NCBI RefSeq assembly: GCF_002443295.1 | Contig: NZ_BAOS01000017.1 | Location: 181,390-245,389 of the forward strand | DNA: 64,000 bases | Direction of reading: 5' to 3' | DNA from: Candidatus Scalindua japonica | GTDB lineage: Bacteria; Planctomycetota; Brocadiia; Brocadiales; Scalinduaceae | Part shown: piece by piece, positions 62,438-64,000 of the stretch | How the letters are laid out: every line of letters begins with the position of its first letter | How positions within the stretch are numbered: position 1 is the stretch's first letter | The notes under the pieces: model-generated | Database searches by the model: none | What the model saw: only the letters and a program-made list of their open reading frames with translations | What the model was told of the DNA's origin: nothing | Translations under genes and position numbers: made by a program

Positions 62438-63547
62438 AATTTTAAAGGCTATGAGTTTGATGATATATTGAGTTCTAAAGTGGTCAAACTCTTAACTTTT
62501 GGGAACTTGTTTTTAGAGAGGGTGGCTATACAGGTTGGTCGACGTTCAATAATCAACTTAAGAGGAGCCTTAGGAGTAAAAAAGTTACACAGTTCAAAGG
62601 CTTTCGGATTCTTTGCTAAAGGTTATTTGTATCACTATCTTACCACTCAGGATACTACATACCTGGATCTTGCTAGAGAACATCTGGCATGGCTTGAAAA
62701 CAACTACACTAAAGGTTACAACGGGATGTCATGGGGAAATTCTTTTGATTTTGCAAGTAGAGGTGGTTTTATTCCAAAGGGTCTACCGACTATTGTCTGG
62801 ACAGCTCATATTTCAGAATCATTTGACTTTGCTTATTCTGTTCTGAAACAGGAAAGTTATAAGAATACCGTAATAAAAGCTGCAGGTTTTATTCATGAAA
62901 ATTTAGAGCGTTTCGAGGATGATACGGGAGTGTGCCTGGGCTATGTACCAGGTGAGACTTGCGTTATACATAATTCAAATCTTCTCGGGGCAGTCGCACT
63001 GCTAAGGGCATGGAAGTATACACAAAACAATGATTACTACGATCTCGCCAGGAAGGCAATTAATTGGTCATGTTCACGTATAAATTCTGATGGTAGTTGG
63101 TACTATGGTGATGATATGAAGTATAAATGGCTTGATAATTTCCATACTGCCTATAACCTGGATAGCTTGGTGGCTGCACAGGATATAGGGGGTGAAGACC
63201 TTGTAAAACAAGACGTAATCGATGCGACCTATAAGTTTTGGGTTGATAACTTTTTCTTAGAGGATGGTACTCCCGGATATTATCATAACGAGACTTATCC
63301 CATTGATATACAATGCGCGTCGCAGGCAATTGAATCACTGGCTAAATATTCTGAAAGAGATCAAAATGCAATTCATCTTGCCTTGAAAGTTGCTAACTGG
63401 ACTATAGACCATATGCAAAAGAAAAATGGCGCGTTTCGATTTAGAAAAGGTAGAATTGTCAATAATAATTTAGAATTAATCCATTGGGGTCAATAAACTA
63501 TGCTTTCAGCATTGGGCTGCCTTCTTTGGTATTTAAAGAAAATATAA
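62438..63547 (+). pseudogene. Six-hairpin glycosidase-like protein, damaged at both ends
   Basis: The unbroken core (62468-63496) encodes an (alpha/alpha)6-barrel-type protein seen in exopolysaccharide loci: INLRGALGVKKLHSSKAFGF, FAKGYLYHYLTTQDTTYLDL, GNSFDFASRGGFIPKGLPTI, CSRINSDGSWYYGDDMKYKW, LDNFHTAYNLDSLVAAQDIG. The N-terminus has no start codon with a ribosome-binding site, and NFKGYEFDDILSSKVV, which looks homologous, reaches further back to 62438. At the 3' end HWGQ is followed by TAA and then, in frame, TMLSALGCLLWYLKKI. Enzymatic role unknown. Confidence 0.72.
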
Positions 63548-63694
63548 CCGTTCAGAGGTTCAGGGTTCACCGAAAACCTCGCCTGTTATCCGTTGAGCCC
63601 GTCCCCGCCAGAACTTCCTTGTCGGGCTGGCGAACGGATTCCTCCGGGCGGGCAGGTCTGAACCGTTGATTCGTTAGTATTGAATGGAGATGGC

Positions 63695-64000
63695 ATGAAA
63701 ATAGAGAGATTTGAGGATATTGAGGCGTGGCAATTAGCACGGGATCTAACTCGCAACGTCTATGACCTGACAAAGAAAGCCAAATTTAATAGCGACTTCG
63801 GTTTGAAGGGGCAAATTCAGGGTGCAGCAGGTTCATCCATGCACAATATAGCGGAAGGATTCGATTCGGAATCAAACCGTGAGTTTGTTCGTTTTCTTCG
63901 GTATGCAAAACGATCTTGTACCGAAGTCCAAAGTGAGCTTTATGTCGCTTTGGATCAACAATATATAACGAAAGCTGAATTTCAGGATGTGTATGATCAT
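63695..64000 (+). CDS. Four-helix-bundle (S23-type) protein, cut by window edge
   Basis: First 102 codons: KIERFEDIEAWQLARDLTRN, VYDLTKKAKFNSDFGLKGQI, QGAAGSSMHNIAEGFDSESN, REFVRFLRYAKRSCTEVQSE. This is the 23S rRNA intervening-sequence/S23 family, which forms pentameric helix bundles and often occurs free in genomes. GGAGATG precedes the ATG. Function unknown. Confidence 0.92.
   Translation, partial: MKIERFEDIEAWQLARDLTRNVYDLTKKAKFNSDFGLKGQIQGAAGSSMHNIAEGFDSESNREFVRFLRYAKRSCTEVQSELYVALDQQYITKAEFQDVYDH

Noticed and set aside
44000..64000. Prophage or integrative element
   Set aside because: No integrase, terminase, capsid or conjugation gene is seen, and no flanking tRNA or att repeats; the accessory zone looks like accumulated small elements.
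1..64000. rRNA and tRNA genes
   Set aside because: I saw no tRNA cloverleaf or rRNA-like segment when reading both strands; a short or unusual tRNA could have been missed without a covariance search.

Overview
The window is a piece of an AT-rich (about 40% GC by eye) bacterial chromosome. An RND efflux pair, an OmpA-type lipoprotein and a UbiA enzyme indicate a Gram-negative cell envelope. The gene set (HD-GYP regulators, glucosylglycerate-type osmolyte genes, flavodiiron proteins, many toxin-antitoxin loci and decayed mobile elements) would fit a marine planctomycete of the anammox type, such as a Scalindua-like lineage. No anammox marker, rRNA or tRNA lies in the window, so that assignment is inference. 

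From 0 to 44 kb the window is mostly ordinary, intact chromosome: guaB (partial), priA, a membrane-anchored PGRP/AmpD-type amidase, two HD-GYP proteins, a conserved unknown 545-aa protein, mutS, a pterin dehydratase/ferritin-like operon split by an insertion sequence, pgi, a MazF-type toxin-antitoxin pair, a UDP-sugar pyrophosphorylase-like gene, comEA, an AI-2E family permease, uvrB, nadC, a mannosyl/glucosyl-3-phosphoglycerate phosphatase plus synthase pair, a flavodiiron protein, a diiron (ODP-like) sensor protein overlapping a hybrid histidine kinase, ubiA-like, VWA/OmpA lipoprotein, cyclophilin, an RND pump with its adaptor, a VapBC pair and mfd. DNA repair and replication-restart genes are well represented (priA, mutS, uvrB, mfd) but are not in one operon. 

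From 44 to 64 kb the character changes. A PKD-domain protein with a late amber codon and a GC-richer DEAD-box helicase lead into an accessory zone with a group II intron whose reverse transcriptase has lost its catalytic middle, an intact REP-associated tyrosine transposase (RAYT) plus a truncated one, IS200 and ISL3 fragments, a drug/metabolite transporter with an in-frame UGA, and nine or ten small toxin-antitoxin modules. In several of these modules the toxin is broken while the antitoxin-side ORF is intact. One block (DUF4160 end, carbohydrate-binding-like tail, DUF4258/DUF2283 pair) occurs twice, at about 50-52 kb and 58.6-59.8 kb. Short palindromes and a recurrent CTGACCCC-type motif are scattered through the zone and mark the edges of the RAYT element and of truncated genes. 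The window ends inside a four-helix-bundle (S23-type) protein gene. 

The most interesting items are the ODP-like diiron protein translationally coupled to a hybrid kinase; an IS that landed in the stop codon of a pterin dehydratase gene and rebuilt it; the antitoxin-sparing decay of toxin-antitoxin loci; palindromic repeats recruited as coding sequence; and the RAYT-associated motif network.
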